64,000 nt of DNA from Arthrobacter sp. B1805. GTDB lineage: Bacteria; Actinomycetota; Actinomycetes; Actinomycetales; Micrococcaceae. The stretch's first letter is position 1. Every line of letters begins with the position of its first letter. A model generated the notes under the pieces. The model saw only the letters and a list, made by a program, of their open reading frames with translations, searched no databases and was not told where the DNA came from. Location: assembly GCF_002929745.1 (NCBI RefSeq), contig NZ_PJIQ01000012.1:48389-112388 (forward strand), written 5' to 3'. Position numbers and translations under genes: made by a program. Below are positions 16,785 to 27,598 of the stretch, piece after piece.

Positions 16785-17228
16785 TCAGGGACGGTTGCCT
16801 GTGTCGAAGCGTTCGTCGTAGACCCGCTCTGCCTCCTGAAGAAGTCCGTCATGCAGCTGACCGAGCGGCTTCACCTCGGCAAGTAGCGGCTCACAGTCCG
16901 GACCGCGGCCGACGCAGGACCCGGTGAGCACCCAGGGGTACCTCTCCTCGTCCTCCGCCAGATGCCGGTACTGGCAGATCTGCCGAGCCAGCCAGTCCTC
17001 GATGGGGCGGGTCCACCACTGCTCGGGTGTGAGCGGGTTGACGGACAACCCCGGCAGCGCGAGCCCGCTCTCGCCGTCCTCGCTCGCCGAATCGCGGTCT
17101 GCCTCGTAGCCGCAGGAGTAGCGGAGGTACACAGTCTCCGCGCCCTGTACGAGAGCGGCCAGTTCCTCGAGCGAGCCGATCACGCGGTCGTCGGCTCCGA
17201 TGATGTCGTGACGTGATGCAGTTTCCAT
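16785..17228 (-). CDS. Uncharacterised protein (possibly DUF6098)
   Basis: 147 aa, acidic, no membrane segment or signal peptide. The recognisable core is ETVYLRYSCGYEAD, then GLALPGLSVNPLTPEQWW and WLARQICQYRHL. I recall such a pattern from a family of actinobacterial proteins (perhaps DUF6098) with no known function; the family name is not certain. Two cysteines occur late (SCVGRGPDCEPL). GGAGGG precedes the ATG, and TAGCGT lies just upstream of that, so the mRNA could be leaderless. Confidence 0.6.
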   Translation of the reverse strand: METASRHDIIGADDRVIGSLEELAALVQGAETVYLRYSCGYEADRDSASEDGESGLALPGLSVNPLTPEQWWTRPIEDWLARQICQYRHLAEDEERYPWVLTGSCVGRGPDCEPLLAEVKPLGQLHDGLLQEAERVYDERFDTGNRP

Positions 17229-17432
17229 CCCTCCACGCTAGGGAAACGGGCGGCATCAGCTCAAGGGACTATTGCTGGGAGCCGGTTGCTTCCCCTCCGG
17301 GCTTCCGTGGCCTAGCCAGCCGGAGCGTTGTCCACATAGGGGTAAGCGGCGCCGACCGTGTCCGACGTGCGGCGAAGACTGGACCGAGGCCGGCACGTAT
17401 CGCCGCCCTTCGGACCTACGGAAGGACAGAAC

Positions 17433-18011
17433 ATGACTGACATCATCACCGTGCGGGGCTACGTCGCCACGGAGGTACGGCTCTCCCTGGCTCAGAGCGG
17501 TCTTCCGATCACGGGATTCCGCATGTGCTCCACAGAACGCCGATTCGACAGGGAGACCAACGCGTGGGTGGACGGCCACACGAACTGGTACTCGGTGTCG
17601 ATGTTCCGGCAGCTGGCGACCAATGCCGGAGCCAGCATCAAGAAGGGTGACCGCGTGATCGTCACCGGGCGCCTGCGGATCCGTCCCTGGATCAACGCGG
17701 ACGGACGGACGGGCACCTCGGTCGAGATCGATGCGGACACCGCCGGCCACGATCTCATGTGGGGTACCGCGAACTTCAGGCGGACGACGGCGGACCGGAG
17801 CGAGGCGCTTCCCGGTGCAGGTACTGATGATCCCTCCGGCCTTCAGGCCGGCAGCGGCGTGCCGGACGGCGACGTCCCGGACACCGTGGACCCCGCAACG
17901 GGCGAGCTCTACGAGACATCGCACGGTCCAGGGCTGGGTGAAGCGCCCGCGATCGGTGAAGGTAGCAGGGATCGCGACGGCGCCCTGGACCCGGAGGCCG
18001 TACCGTTCTAG
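17433..18011 (+). CDS. Single-stranded DNA-binding protein, SSB-like (OB fold)
   Basis: 192 aa with an N-terminal OB-fold (about 1-115). TVRGYVATEVRL, the NTNWYSV-like HTNWYSVSMFRQLA, and KKGDRVIVTGRLRIRPW are the standard SSB strands. The C-terminal half is low-complexity and acidic, and lacks the classic DDDIPF tip; it ends DPEAVPF, a weak variant. I take it as a secondary SSB paralogue (Rv2478c-like), not the replication SSB. Start ATG at 17433 with AAGGA upstream; the open frame runs further 5' but without similarity. It lies upstream of ettA as in mycobacteria. Confidence 0.85.
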   Translation: MTDIITVRGYVATEVRLSLAQSGLPITGFRMCSTERRFDRETNAWVDGHTNWYSVSMFRQLATNAGASIKKGDRVIVTGRLRIRPWINADGRTGTSVEIDADTAGHDLMWGTANFRRTTADRSEALPGAGTDDPSGLQAGSGVPDGDVPDTVDPATGELYETSHGPGLGEAPAIGEGSRDRDGALDPEAVPF

Positions 18012-18097
18012 CCGGGTCGGACGGAGGAGGAACGGGAGGATCACCCAGCGCGGCAACGGCGGCAGCACGGACGCGGGGGAGCGGCGCGCGTGGCAGG

Positions 18098-18637
18098 ATG
18101 AAACGCGTGACTAGTGCCGCTCTCCCCGAGCAGAACCCCCGAAGGCTCAGCCTGGAGAGGGTTCTGGCCGTGCTGGTGACCGGCGCCCTCCTCGCGTTGA
18201 CGTCGTGCACGGCAACCCCTGGCCCCGCTCCTCTGTCTACTGCAGGCAGCGGTGCCTCCTCGGTGGCAACCCCTCCGGTCGAAGGGGCGGGCGGGTCGGA
18301 GTCGACGGCCGCGGCCGACGAGACGCCGTCGGACGCCGCAAGAATCGCCGCCGCCGTCGAAGGCGCGCTGCGGACGCTGGCAAGTGCGCAGGCCTCGGTG
18401 ACGAGCGCCGAGGTACGGACAGCGATCGAGCAGGGTTTCGCTGATGCCGGATCCGTGCCCGACTCCGTGGAGGTGTCCATCGACCGCACGCCGACAGGGC
18501 TCGATGTCGACTCCATCCAGGGCGCGGGCCGTGCAGGAGAGACTTGCATCGTCGGGGAGGTCCGTGAGGGAACGGTGTCGGTGACGCTGCTACCGGCTCT
18601 GGCCACCGGTCTGTGCTTCGTCGGCGACCAACGCTAG
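18098..18637 (+). CDS. Putative lipoprotein
   Basis: 179 aa. A basic N-terminus leads to a hydrophobic stretch VLAVLVTGALLALTSC, whose LTSC end is a lipobox, predicting lipidation and anchoring on the outer membrane face. A Ser/Ala/Gly-rich linker (about 40-75) precedes a small domain (about 80-179) with two cysteines (ETCIVGE and GLCFVGD) that could form a disulfide. I recognise no characterised family; a DUF6993-type assignment is possible but unverified. Confidence 0.7.
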   Translation: MKRVTSAALPEQNPRRLSLERVLAVLVTGALLALTSCTATPGPAPLSTAGSGASSVATPPVEGAGGSESTAAADETPSDAARIAAAVEGALRTLASAQASVTSAEVRTAIEQGFADAGSVPDSVEVSIDRTPTGLDVDSIQGAGRAGETCIVGEVREGTVSVTLLPALATGLCFVGDQR

Positions 18638-18799
18638 CGGGCTCGTAGCTGCGGGCTGGGTGCTTCCGAGGAGTGCACTCCGCCTTCTGAGCATTCGTCC
18701 CGCGTGCAGCTGTTCCTGCCGGGCGGATTCCCCTGGCTGAGCTCCTGCGACCGGGGTGTCGGCCGGCCCCGCGAATGTGAGAACACGGTAGCCAACCAC

Positions 18800-18805
18800 T
18801 AGCCT
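18800..18805 (+). promoter_or_regulatory. -10 box of an apparently leaderless promoter (ettA)
   Basis: TAGCCT ends 7 nt before the ATG of ettA. An AGAGG next to the ATG is too close for a normal ribosome-binding site. Confidence 0.45.
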
Positions 18806-18812
18806 TAGAGGC

Positions 18813-20495
<1,683 letters not shown>

Positions 20496-20503
20496 CATCA
20501 CCG

Positions 20504-20548
20504 GACGACAGGAGGGACACGGCTCGAAGCCGTGTCCCTCCTGTCGTC
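20504..20548 (+). terminator. Intrinsic terminator of ettA
   Basis: 21-bp perfect stem with a CGA loop, starting 8 nt after the ettA stop, in the gap to convergent tesB. It probably serves both genes. Confidence 0.9.
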
Positions 20549-20601
20549 CTACCCTTCATCCAGCGGTACTCGCGCGCGAGGGCGAGTGCCGCGCTCCAGG
20601 C

Positions 20602-21522
20602 TCAGGCGGGCGGGATCCTGACCATGCCCTCCTGCGCGACACTGGCGACGAGGTCTCCGTTGCGGCTGTAGATGCGACCTGCGGCGAGCCCGCGCGCCCC
20701 GGACGCGCTCGGAGAACTCTGCACGTACAGCAGCCATTCGTCCACGCGCACCGGGCGGTGCCACCACATCGCGTGATCGAGGCTCGCGACGCTCATGCCG
20801 GGCTGGATCCAGCTCAGGCCGTGGGGACGCAGTATGGACTCCAGCAGCGTGTAGTCGCTGGCGTAGGCGAGGGCGGCGCGATGGACGTTCGGGTCATCGG
20901 GCATGGGTCCCAGGCTGCGCATCCAGACCGCGTTCCGGGGTTCCCGCGAACCTTCGTTCGAGAGATACAGCGGTGCGTCGATGTGCCGGATGTCGAAGGG
21001 GCGGTCATACGCCCAGGCGCGTGCTACCGGATGATCCAGACCGCCGAGGATATCGGCTGTCGATGGCAGGCTCTCGGGGTCGGGCACGTCGACGGGCATC
21101 GGATCCTGGTGGACGATACCGCCGTCGGGCTCCTGGAAGGAAGCGATCATCGACAGGATGGGCACACCGTTCTGGTAGGCGTGGGTCCGGCGAGCCGAGA
21201 AGGAACGCCCGTCGCGCAGGCGCTGCACGCCGAAGGTGATGGGTTGATCCGCGTCACCCGCACGCAGGAAATAGGCGTGCATGGAGTGCACGTCCCGCGT
21301 CCGGTCCACGGTTCGCATGGCCGCGATGAGTGACTGGGCGAGCACCTGACCGCCGAAGACGCGGCGGCTCGGCTGGCGCGCGGAGCCGCCGACGAAAATC
21401 TCCTCGTCGGTCTGCGCTCCCTCCGCGCTGCTGAGGTCGAGCAGGTCCAGGAGTGCTGCCGTCGGATCCTTCCTGGGCTCTCGTACCGCCGGTGCTTCAG
21501 GTGTTGGCGCTTGTTCTGCCAT
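20602..21522 (-). CDS. tesB: Acyl-CoA thioesterase II (TesB family)
   Basis: Hydrolyses acyl-CoA to free acid and CoA. 306 aa from the ATG at 21522 with GAGGAGA upstream; the frame is open much further 5' but that part is antisense to other genes. Double-hotdog protein: first hotdog with RRVFGGQVLAQSLIAA and SMHAYFLRAGD; second with LASLDHAMWWHRP-type VASLDHAMWWHRPVRVDEW, which holds the catalytic Asp, then Thr/Ser and Gln positions. Its neighbour on the opposite strand is another hotdog thioesterase. Confidence 0.93.
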   Translation of the reverse strand: MAEQAPTPEAPAVREPRKDPTAALLDLLDLSSAEGAQTDEEIFVGGSARQPSRRVFGGQVLAQSLIAAMRTVDRTRDVHSMHAYFLRAGDADQPITFGVQRLRDGRSFSARRTHAYQNGVPILSMIASFQEPDGGIVHQDPMPVDVPDPESLPSTADILGGLDHPVARAWAYDRPFDIRHIDAPLYLSNEGSREPRNAVWMRSLGPMPDDPNVHRAALAYASDYTLLESILRPHGLSWIQPGMSVASLDHAMWWHRPVRVDEWLLYVQSSPSASGARGLAAGRIYSRNGDLVASVAQEGMVRIPPA

Positions 21523-21738
21523 CGTCGGGTGTCTCCTCGTGGAACAGGTGCTGTGGAAGGGGAGGGCGAGCGTCGACCGGACCAGCCATCGCGGACACTC
21601 CAGGCACCTACTGACAGTAGACGGAGCCGTATATGCGCTCAAGGCGGGTGTACACCGGCGCACATGGCCTTGCTCACACTGCGCGCCCTGAGGGCGCCCG
21701 AATGGCACCGGCCCGACGGCGTCTGGAAGGATGGCTTC

Positions 21739-22203
21739 ATGCCCCCGGTCCACACCATTCCCCTCCAGTTGCGATTCGGCGACGAGGATTCCTACGGACA
21801 CGTGAACAACGTGCGTTTCCTGCAGTTCCTGGAGGACGCGCGGGTGCTGCTGATGAGTGAGTCGCAGCCGGGGGGATCCTTCATGGACCTCGTCGACCCT
21901 GACCACTACACCCTCGTCGGCCGGCAGGAGATCGAGTACCGGGCTCCCTTGAACTTCAGCACCACGCCTGCGGCCGTCGACCTGTGGGTCACCGACATCG
22001 GCGGATCGAGCTTCGAACTGGGCTACGCCGTGCGGGATCAGGTGGTGCTGGAAGGCAGCACCACGAGTGCGGTCGCTGCGACCACCATGGTCCTGGTCAG
22101 CCGCAGCACCGGGCGCCCGGTCCGTCTGTCGGAGAGCCAGAAGGACATCCTCTCGACCTGGCGCGGACCGGCTGTGGCCTTCCGTCGCCCGCGCGGCAGG
22201 TAG
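21739..22203 (+). CDS. 4-hydroxybenzoyl-CoA-type (hotdog) acyl-CoA thioesterase
   Basis: 154-aa single hotdog protein. LRFGDEDSYGHVNNVRFLQFLEDAR holds the YGHVNN active-site segment with its Asp region, characteristic of 4HBT/YbgC-like thioesterases. The start at ATG 21739 is preferred because GGAAGGA lies 7 nt upstream; an ATG at 21664 is in frame but its extra residues are not family-like. The next gene starts 6 nt after the stop, so the two are translationally linked. The substrate is unknown. Confidence 0.85.
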   Translation: MPPVHTIPLQLRFGDEDSYGHVNNVRFLQFLEDARVLLMSESQPGGSFMDLVDPDHYTLVGRQEIEYRAPLNFSTTPAAVDLWVTDIGGSSFELGYAVRDQVVLEGSTTSAVAATTMVLVSRSTGRPVRLSESQKDILSTWRGPAVAFRRPRGR

Positions 22204-22209
22204 CGCGCC

Positions 22210-22866
22210 GTGCCGACCCCCTCGCTGCGCTTCGGAGACAAGCAGACGGTCGCCGACTTCCAGACGTTCACTGCCCGGGCGCGGGCCACCGAGGACGGCG
22301 GCATGCGGCTGCTCACGGCCGGTCCCGTCCTGGCGGCCTATGTCTGCACGCTTCGTCCCACGGTCCTCGGTGAGCCGGTTCCGGCGGTGCTCGGACTGCG
22401 GACCATGGCACTCGGCGCCGGGGCGAATGTCGACGTGACGGTGTCGCTGGGGTCGGTCCTCGACCGACTGGCCCGGATGGGGGACGACGACGTCGAATTC
22501 CCCGTGCCGACCGTGACCGCGACGGAGAACTGGGCCGGGGTCCTGCCGCCGCGGTCCGGATGGGTGCACGAAGGGATGGTGCCGTGCGATGCGCTCGAGC
22601 AGGCGGCGAAGGACGGTATCGGGGCCGTGGCACGAGGCCTTCCCGATCGGGCGGGCGCGCCCCTCGTGAGCAGCGTCCGGGCCGCGGTCTGGGGACGCCC
22701 GCTGGAAGGGGTTCCCGGATCGGTGGCGGCAGGAGCTGCTTTCGGTGCGTTCAGCCTGGGATTCCTCGAGCCGGGAGCGGACGCGACGATCCGCACGAAC
22801 GGACGCTGGTCCCGCGTGAGTACCGGCCGCGGGCACATCCTCGTGCGCGCTGCTGCCATCTTCTGA
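22210..22866 (+). CDS. Conserved actinobacterial protein of unknown function, coupled to thioesterase
   Basis: 218 aa from a GTG start. No signal peptide or membrane helix. Alternating hydrophobic strands with RFGDKQTVADFQTF at the front and DGGMRLLTAGPVLAAYV soon after; the C-terminus is GRWSRVSTGRGHILVRAA. I do not recognise a characterised domain. Position and length match what I remember of Rv2474c beside the thioesterase-like Rv2475c, so it may be a conserved partner of the upstream hotdog protein. That is inference from context. Confidence 0.6.
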   Translation: MPTPSLRFGDKQTVADFQTFTARARATEDGGMRLLTAGPVLAAYVCTLRPTVLGEPVPAVLGLRTMALGAGANVDVTVSLGSVLDRLARMGDDDVEFPVPTVTATENWAGVLPPRSGWVHEGMVPCDALEQAAKDGIGAVARGLPDRAGAPLVSSVRAAVWGRPLEGVPGSVAAGAAFGAFSLGFLEPGADATIRTNGRWSRVSTGRGHILVRAAAIF

Positions 22867-22964
22867 GTTCTTCGAGGACCGGCGTGCATCGGCCCCGTGT
22901 GGCGTATGGCCCGGACGAAGCGCACCATCGGTGCATGCTGGTCGGACCGGTCGGTGGGCAGACC

Positions 22965-23516
22965 TCAATCCGCGGCGTTCACCATCGAGTGTGCAGCGCG
23001 ATCGAGGTAGTCCCACAGGGTCGCCTCATGCAGGGGAGCCAGGTCCAGGGAATCGACGGCGGCACGCATGTGCAGGAGCCACCGGTCCCTCGCCTCGGGC
23101 CCGACGCGGAAGGGCATGTGCCTCATGCGGAGCCTCGGGTGTCCCCGCTGCTCCCCGTAGGTCTTCGGCCCGCCCCAGTACTGCTCGAGGAAGAGCAGCA
23201 GGCGTTCCTTCGCAGGGCCGAGGTCCTGCTCCGGATACATGGGACGGAGGACGTCGTCCCGCGCCACGCCGTCGTAGAAGGCGTCGACGAGCCTCACGAA
23301 CGTCTCGTGGCCGCCCACCGTGTCGTAGAAATTGTCCGTGTACTGGGGCTGGGTGAAACCCTGGCCCGCGGCGACGAGGCGCTCGACGGGCAGCGCTGCC
23401 CGCGCTCCCGGGGGCTGCGCAAGCAGGGGCGGTTCGCCCGATGGCGCGGCGGAACCGGCGTGCTGCGCGTCCTCGCCGGAGTTCGTCTCACGGGTGGGGT
23501 GCTCGGACGAACTCAT
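22965..23516 (-). CDS. glbO: Truncated haemoglobin, group II (GlbO-like)
   Basis: 183 aa: an unconserved 55-60-residue N-terminal tail (Pro/Gly/Ala-rich), then a 2-on-2 globin. [22 protein letters not shown] is helix B/C with the B10-region Tyr. [24 protein letters not shown] holds the E-helix and the Trp at G8 typical of group [10 protein letters not shown] supplies the proximal His F8. Group II globins bind O2 and protect against or channel oxygen and NO. Its ATG overlaps the stop of the upstream mscS gene by 4 bp (ATGA), so they are co-translated. Confidence 0.9.
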   Translation of the reverse strand: MSSSEHPTRETNSGEDAQHAGSAAPSGEPPLLAQPPGARAALPVERLVAAGQGFTQPQYTDNFYDTVGGHETFVRLVDAFYDGVARDDVLRPMYPEQDLGPAKERLLLFLEQYWGGPKTYGEQRGHPRLRMRHMPFRVGPEARDRWLLHMRAAVDSLDLAPLHEATLWDYLDRAAHSMVNAAD

Positions 23517-24154
23517 GACTGCCCCTCCGCCGCCACCTGTGCAGGTGCAGGTTCCGGCGGCGCCACGTAGTTGCCCTGCGACCTGTTGCCCACCTTGGTG
23601 ATGTCCCCGTTCCGGACGTACCAGATGGCTCCGTTCTCGTCGACCATGCGGGTGATCCGCAGCCCGAGCGACTGCACGACGCCCACCGTGTCACCGACCT
23701 CGATCGTGTCGCCGATCCCGTACTGGTCCTCGATCGTGATGAAGAATCCCAGGAAGGCATCCCGGATCACCTCGCGTGCACCGAAACCGATGGCGATACC
23801 GACGATGCCGACGCTCGCGAGGATCGGACCGATGTTGAAGCCGAGGGTATCGATGGCCATGAGGGTCGCGACGATGGCGATGGTCCCGGCAGCGACGCTC
23901 GACATCAGGCCGCCGATCGTCTCCGCCCGCTGGACGCGACGAGCACTGTCGAAGGGACGGAGCACAGGCTGCGCCCACTTGAAGTGCGGCTTCTTGAAGA
24001 CGCTGTAGCCGTCCTGGACGCGCTTCACGGAGCGCGCGATGAGGTAGCGGACAACGAGCCATAGGAGCACGGCGCCGATCAGGATGATCAGCGCGCCGAT
24101 GACCTGGCCGCCATAACCGAGGGAGGGAAGGAATGTCATGGGGATCGCTTTCAT
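23513..24154 (-). CDS. Small-conductance mechanosensitive ion channel family protein (MscS)
   Basis: 213 aa with an N-terminal hydrophobic helix (about 12-40), a second (about 85-105) and the pore helix region [22 protein letters not shown], the MscS TM3 signature. The beta domain follows ([20 protein letters not shown]). It is shorter than E. coli MscS (286 aa) and lacks much of the cytoplasmic alpha/beta vestibule, ending in a Pro/Ala tail. Opens under membrane tension to release solutes. It is the first gene of a two-gene unit with glbO. Confidence 0.9.
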   Translation of the reverse strand: MKAIPMTFLPSLGYGGQVIGALIILIGAVLLWLVVRYLIARSVKRVQDGYSVFKKPHFKWAQPVLRPFDSARRVQRAETIGGLMSSVAAGTIAIVATLMAIDTLGFNIGPILASVGIVGIAIGFGAREVIRDAFLGFFITIEDQYGIGDTIEVGDTVGVVQSLGLRITRMVDENGAIWYVRNGDITKVGNRSQGNYVAPPEPAPAQVAAEGQS

Positions 24155-24254
24155 GCAGGGGATCCGGGGGAGTCCGCCACAGGGAGCCGGAAGGCGCGGG
24201 GACGCCTTAACAGGCTACAGCGGCGGGCGCGGCCCGACGACGGGGGCGTGCTCG

Positions 24255-24740
24255 TCACGAGTGCTGCGGGGTGCGGCCGGATGTCGGCTCGTGGTGCACG
24301 GGGAAGTTCACGGACCGGGCGATGAAGCACAGCCGGTTCGCCTCCCCGTGCAGCGAGTCGGCCAGTGAGGCCTGGCTCTCGTCCTGCAGCTCCACGTGGG
24401 GGCGCAGCACGACGCCGGTGAACTCACCGCTGCCGTCCCGGTTGAGACGCAGCGAGCCGGTCGCCGTGTCGCGGTAGCCCGTCACGATCACACCGTTCTT
24501 CACGGCGACGTGGAGGTAGGACAGCATGTGGCACTGCGCGACGGCGGCCAGCAGCAGCTGTTCGGGATTCCAGCGCTCCTTCGTGCCGTGGAAGGTGGGA
24601 TCGGCGGTCCCGAGGAGAAGCCCCGGGCCGTCGACGTCCACCTCGTGGTCACGGCTGTAGGACCGGTAGCCGGACGTGCCGGAACCGAGGTTGCCCGTCC
24701 AGCGGATCCGTGCCGAGTAGTGGTGCTCCTGCAGATTCAT
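24255..24740 (-). CDS. OsmC/Ohr-family peroxiredoxin-like protein
   Basis: 161 aa. OsmC-like fold: TADPTFHGTKERWNPEQLLLAAVAQCHMLSYL carries the first redox Cys (AQCHML) after the conserved E of WNPEQLL, and ANRLCFIARSVNFPV carries the second Cys. These two cysteines reduce organic peroxides in OsmC/Ohr proteins. TAGGGT lies 6 nt before the ATG (leaderless). It stands alone between pepN and mscS, all on the minus strand. Confidence 0.9.
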   Translation of the reverse strand: MNLQEHHYSARIRWTGNLGSGTSGYRSYSRDHEVDVDGPGLLLGTADPTFHGTKERWNPEQLLLAAVAQCHMLSYLHVAVKNGVIVTGYRDTATGSLRLNRDGSGEFTGVVLRPHVELQDESQASLADSLHGEANRLCFIARSVNFPVHHEPTSGRTPQHS

Positions 24741-24746
24741 GGATCG

Positions 24747-24752
24747 ACCCTA
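24747..24752 (-). promoter_or_regulatory. -10 box of an apparently leaderless promoter (OsmC gene)
   Basis: On the minus strand TAGGGT is followed by exactly 6 nt and the ATG at 24740. No Shine-Dalgarno. Confidence 0.5.
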
Positions 24753-24827
24753 GTACGCATTCGGGACACGCCGGGACCGGCACGGAGGGGGACAGCGACG
24801 TCGTCCTCCTCCGCGCCGGTCGACCTG

Positions 24828-27389
24828 CTACCTGTCGGCCGCCTGCGCCCTGAGGGCGCGCTCGATTCCGTCCCGGCTTTCCAGGACCAACCGGCGGAGG
24901 GATGGCGATGCCTCCCCGAGCTCCGCGAGGAACGCGTCGGTCCGGTCCAGCGTCGCCTGGGTCGTCAGCAGCGAGGGATAGAGACCCACGATGATCTGCT
25001 GGGCGATCTCGTGCGTGCGGGTGGCCCAGACGTCCTGGATCGAGGCGAAGTACTTCTCGACGAAAGGCTCGAGGAGTGTGCGCTCGTGCACCCGCGAGAA
25101 GCCCGCGATCATGGAGCGTTGTGTCGAGTTCGGCAGGTCGGCGGAATCCACCAGTGCGGACCAGGCCGCTTCTTTGGCCTCGGGTGTCGGAACGGCCGCA
25201 CGTGCTCCGGCGGCCGCGAGCTGACCCGTCGCCGTCGTATCGCGGGCGAGTTCCGCATCGATCTCGGACTGACCGTACCGGCCGCCCGCCACGAGACTGG
25301 TCAGCAGCTCCCAACGAAGGTCCTGGTCGACGCTGAGGCCGGCAGGAACGCGCTCGCCGGTCAGGAGTGCCTCGACGGTGTCGAGGTGCCGGGCGGTGCG
25401 GGCGTGGGACGAGAACGCCTTCGTGAACTGCAGTTGCGCGTCCGACCCGGCCTCGGCATCCAGCGCGAGGTCGAGGAGGCTGTCCGCGGCTGCATCGCCC
25501 ATCGCCTCGCGATCGTCGGGATTGACGTAGAACGCGAGCGTCGAGGCCAGCTGACGGAGCAGGACGAGCACGACGGAGGAGTCCGATTCCGCGCCGATGT
25601 TCTGCAGCACCAGCTCCACGTAGTCACGCGCAGGCGTCTCGCCGTCGCGGGCTGCGTCCCAGGCCGATGCGAGGACGAGCGTACGCGGGAGTGACTCCCT
25701 GAAGTCCTTCACATGCCGCACCGAGGTGCGGAGCGAGGCAGGGTCGAGTCGGATCTTCGCGTAGGCGAGGTCGTCGTCGTTCAGCAGCACGAGCGCCGGC
25801 TGCCTGCGGCCTACTAGGTCCTCGACCTCCGTGCGCTCGCCGTCGACGTCGAGCTCGACCCGGTGCGTGCGCACCAGCGCGCCGTCGTCGTCGTGGTCGT
25901 AGAAACCGACGGCGAGGCGGTGCGGGCGGATCGTGGGGAAGGCCTCGATCGCGGTCTGCAGGATGGCGAACGAGGTGATGGTGCCGTCGCCGTCCGTGCT
26001 GAACTCGGGACGCAGCGTGTTGACTCCCGCGGTCTCGAGCCAGAGCGCGGACCAGGCCTTCAGGTCACGGCCGCTGGCCGCCTCGAGCTCGGACAGGAGA
26101 TCGACGAGTTCGGTGTTCCTCCAGGAGTGCTTCGCGAAGTACTGGCGCACGCCCTCCATGAACTTGTCCTGTCCCACCCAGGCCACCAGCTGCTTGAGCA
26201 CCGACGCGCCCTTCGCATACGTGATGCCGTCGAAGTTGACCTGCACGTCCTCGAGGTCGTTGATCTGCGCCACGATGGGGTGCGTCGAGGGAAGCTGGTC
26301 CTGCCGGTAGGCCCAGCCCTTCTCGAGGATGGCGAAGGTCGTCCATGACTGCGTGAACTCGGTCGCCTCGGCCGCGGCGAGCGTGGACATGAATTCCGCG
26401 AACGACTCGTTCAGCCAGAGGTCGTTCCACCAGCGCATCGTGACGAGATCCCCGAACCACATGTGTGCGAGCTCGTGGAGGATCGTGATGGCACGGCGCT
26501 CGATCGTCGCGTCCGGCACGCGGGAGCGGAACACGTAGGTCTCGAGGAAGGTGACGGCACCGGCGTTCTCCATCGCGCCGGCGTTGAACTCGGGGACGAA
26601 GAGCTGGTCGTACTTCGCGAAGGGGTACGGAGTGCCGAACTGTTCCTCGTAGAACTCGAAACCCTGGCGCGTCAGCGCGAAGATGTTCTCCGCGTCCATG
26701 TACTGCATCAGCGACTTGCGGGCGAAGACGCCGAGCGGGATCGTCCGGCCGTCGGAGCTCGTCAGCTCGCTGCGCACGGACTGGTACGGCCCGGCGATGA
26801 GCGCCGTCACGTAGGAGGACATGACCGGCGTGGGGTCGAAGTACCACGTCGAGTTCGCTTGGGCGTCAGCGTCGGAACCGGCCTGCACAGGTTCGGGCGT
26901 GGGCGCATTGGAGATCACATCCCAGTGCGAGGGCGCCGTCACGGCGAAGCGGAACGTCGCCTTCAGGTCCGGCTGCTCGAACACCGCGAAGACCCGGCGC
27001 GAATCGGGCACCTCGAACTGCGTGTAGAGGTAGACCTCGCCGTCCACGGGGTCGGTGAAGCGGTGGAGCCCCTCTCCGGTGTTCATGTAGAGCATGTCCG
27101 CCTCGACGACGAGGGTGTTGCTGGCGGAGAGCGCGGGGAGCTGTATCCGCACGCCGTCGGCGACCTCGGCTGCGTCGAGCTCCACCCCGTTCAGTTCGAC
27201 GCGGTGCACGGTGTCGGTCACTGCGTCGATGAAGGTCGAGGCTCCCTGCCGGGCGTCGAAGGAGACGACCGTCGTCGACCGGAACGCACGGTCACCGCGC
27301 GTCAGGTCGAGGGTGACGTCGTAGGAGTGGACAGAGAGCAGTTCGGCGCGCGTGCGTGCTTCGTCGCGCGTCAGGTTCAGACCGGGCAA
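24828..27389 (-). CDS. pepN: Aminopeptidase N (M1 zinc metallopeptidase)
   Basis: Cytosolic enzyme that removes N-terminal residues from peptides, downstream of Clp-type degradation. 853 aa, normal for the actinobacterial PepN. GAMENAG is the exopeptidase motif; HELAHMWFGD (HExxH) with NESFAEF supplies the zinc ligands and the catalytic Glu. A C-terminal ERAP1-like helical domain covers roughly residues 520-850. Starts at TTG (27387-27389) with GGAGG upstream. Divergent from rpiB. In M. tuberculosis pepN has the same neighbours. Confidence 0.95.
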   Translation of the reverse strand: MPGLNLTRDEARTRAELLSVHSYDVTLDLTRGDRAFRSTTVVSFDARQGASTFIDAVTDTVHRVELNGVELDAAEVADGVRIQLPALSASNTLVVEADMLYMNTGEGLHRFTDPVDGEVYLYTQFEVPDSRRVFAVFEQPDLKATFRFAVTAPSHWDVISNAPTPEPVQAGSDADAQANSTWYFDPTPVMSSYVTALIAGPYQSVRSELTSSDGRTIPLGVFARKSLMQYMDAENIFALTRQGFEFYEEQFGTPYPFAKYDQLFVPEFNAGAMENAGAVTFLETYVFRSRVPDATIERRAITILHELAHMWFGDLVTMRWWNDLWLNESFAEFMSTLAAAEATEFTQSWTTFAILEKGWAYRQDQLPSTHPIVAQINDLEDVQVNFDGITYAKGASVLKQLVAWVGQDKFMEGVRQYFAKHSWRNTELVDLLSELEAASGRDLKAWSALWLETAGVNTLRPEFSTDGDGTITSFAILQTAIEAFPTIRPHRLAVGFYDHDDDGALVRTHRVELDVDGERTEVEDLVGRRQPALVLLNDDDLAYAKIRLDPASLRTSVRHVKDFRESLPRTLVLASAWDAARDGETPARDYVELVLQNIGAESDSSVVLVLLRQLASTLAFYVNPDDREAMGDAAADSLLDLALDAEAGSDAQLQFTKAFSSHARTARHLDTVEALLTGERVPAGLSVDQDLRWELLTSLVAGGRYGQSEIDAELARDTTATGQLAAAGARAAVPTPEAKEAAWSALVDSADLPNSTQRSMIAGFSRVHERTLLEPFVEKYFASIQDVWATRTHEIAQQIIVGLYPSLLTTQATLDRTDAFLAELGEASPSLRRLVLESRDGIERALRAQAADR

Positions 27390-27598
27390 GGATCGCCTCC
27401 AGGGTGGGTTGCGGGTACGGCGCGTGTGATGCGGCTTACGCGCGATTCGTATTCTCTCATCCGATGCGGCGCCGTCATCCGCTTGGTCTCCATCTGGCGA
27501 CGCGCACTAGGCTGGGACCGTCCTGCCGCCGGGCGGACGTCACACCCCATCGCCGGTTCGTCCGGTGCCATCCACGCCAGACAAAGGAACAGATCGCC

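Noticed and set aside
21523..23016. Upstream extension of the tesB reading frame
   Set aside because: The extra 498 codons are antisense to the 4HBT thioesterase gene and its partner and carry no domain; tesB has a proper ATG and ribosome-binding site at 21522.
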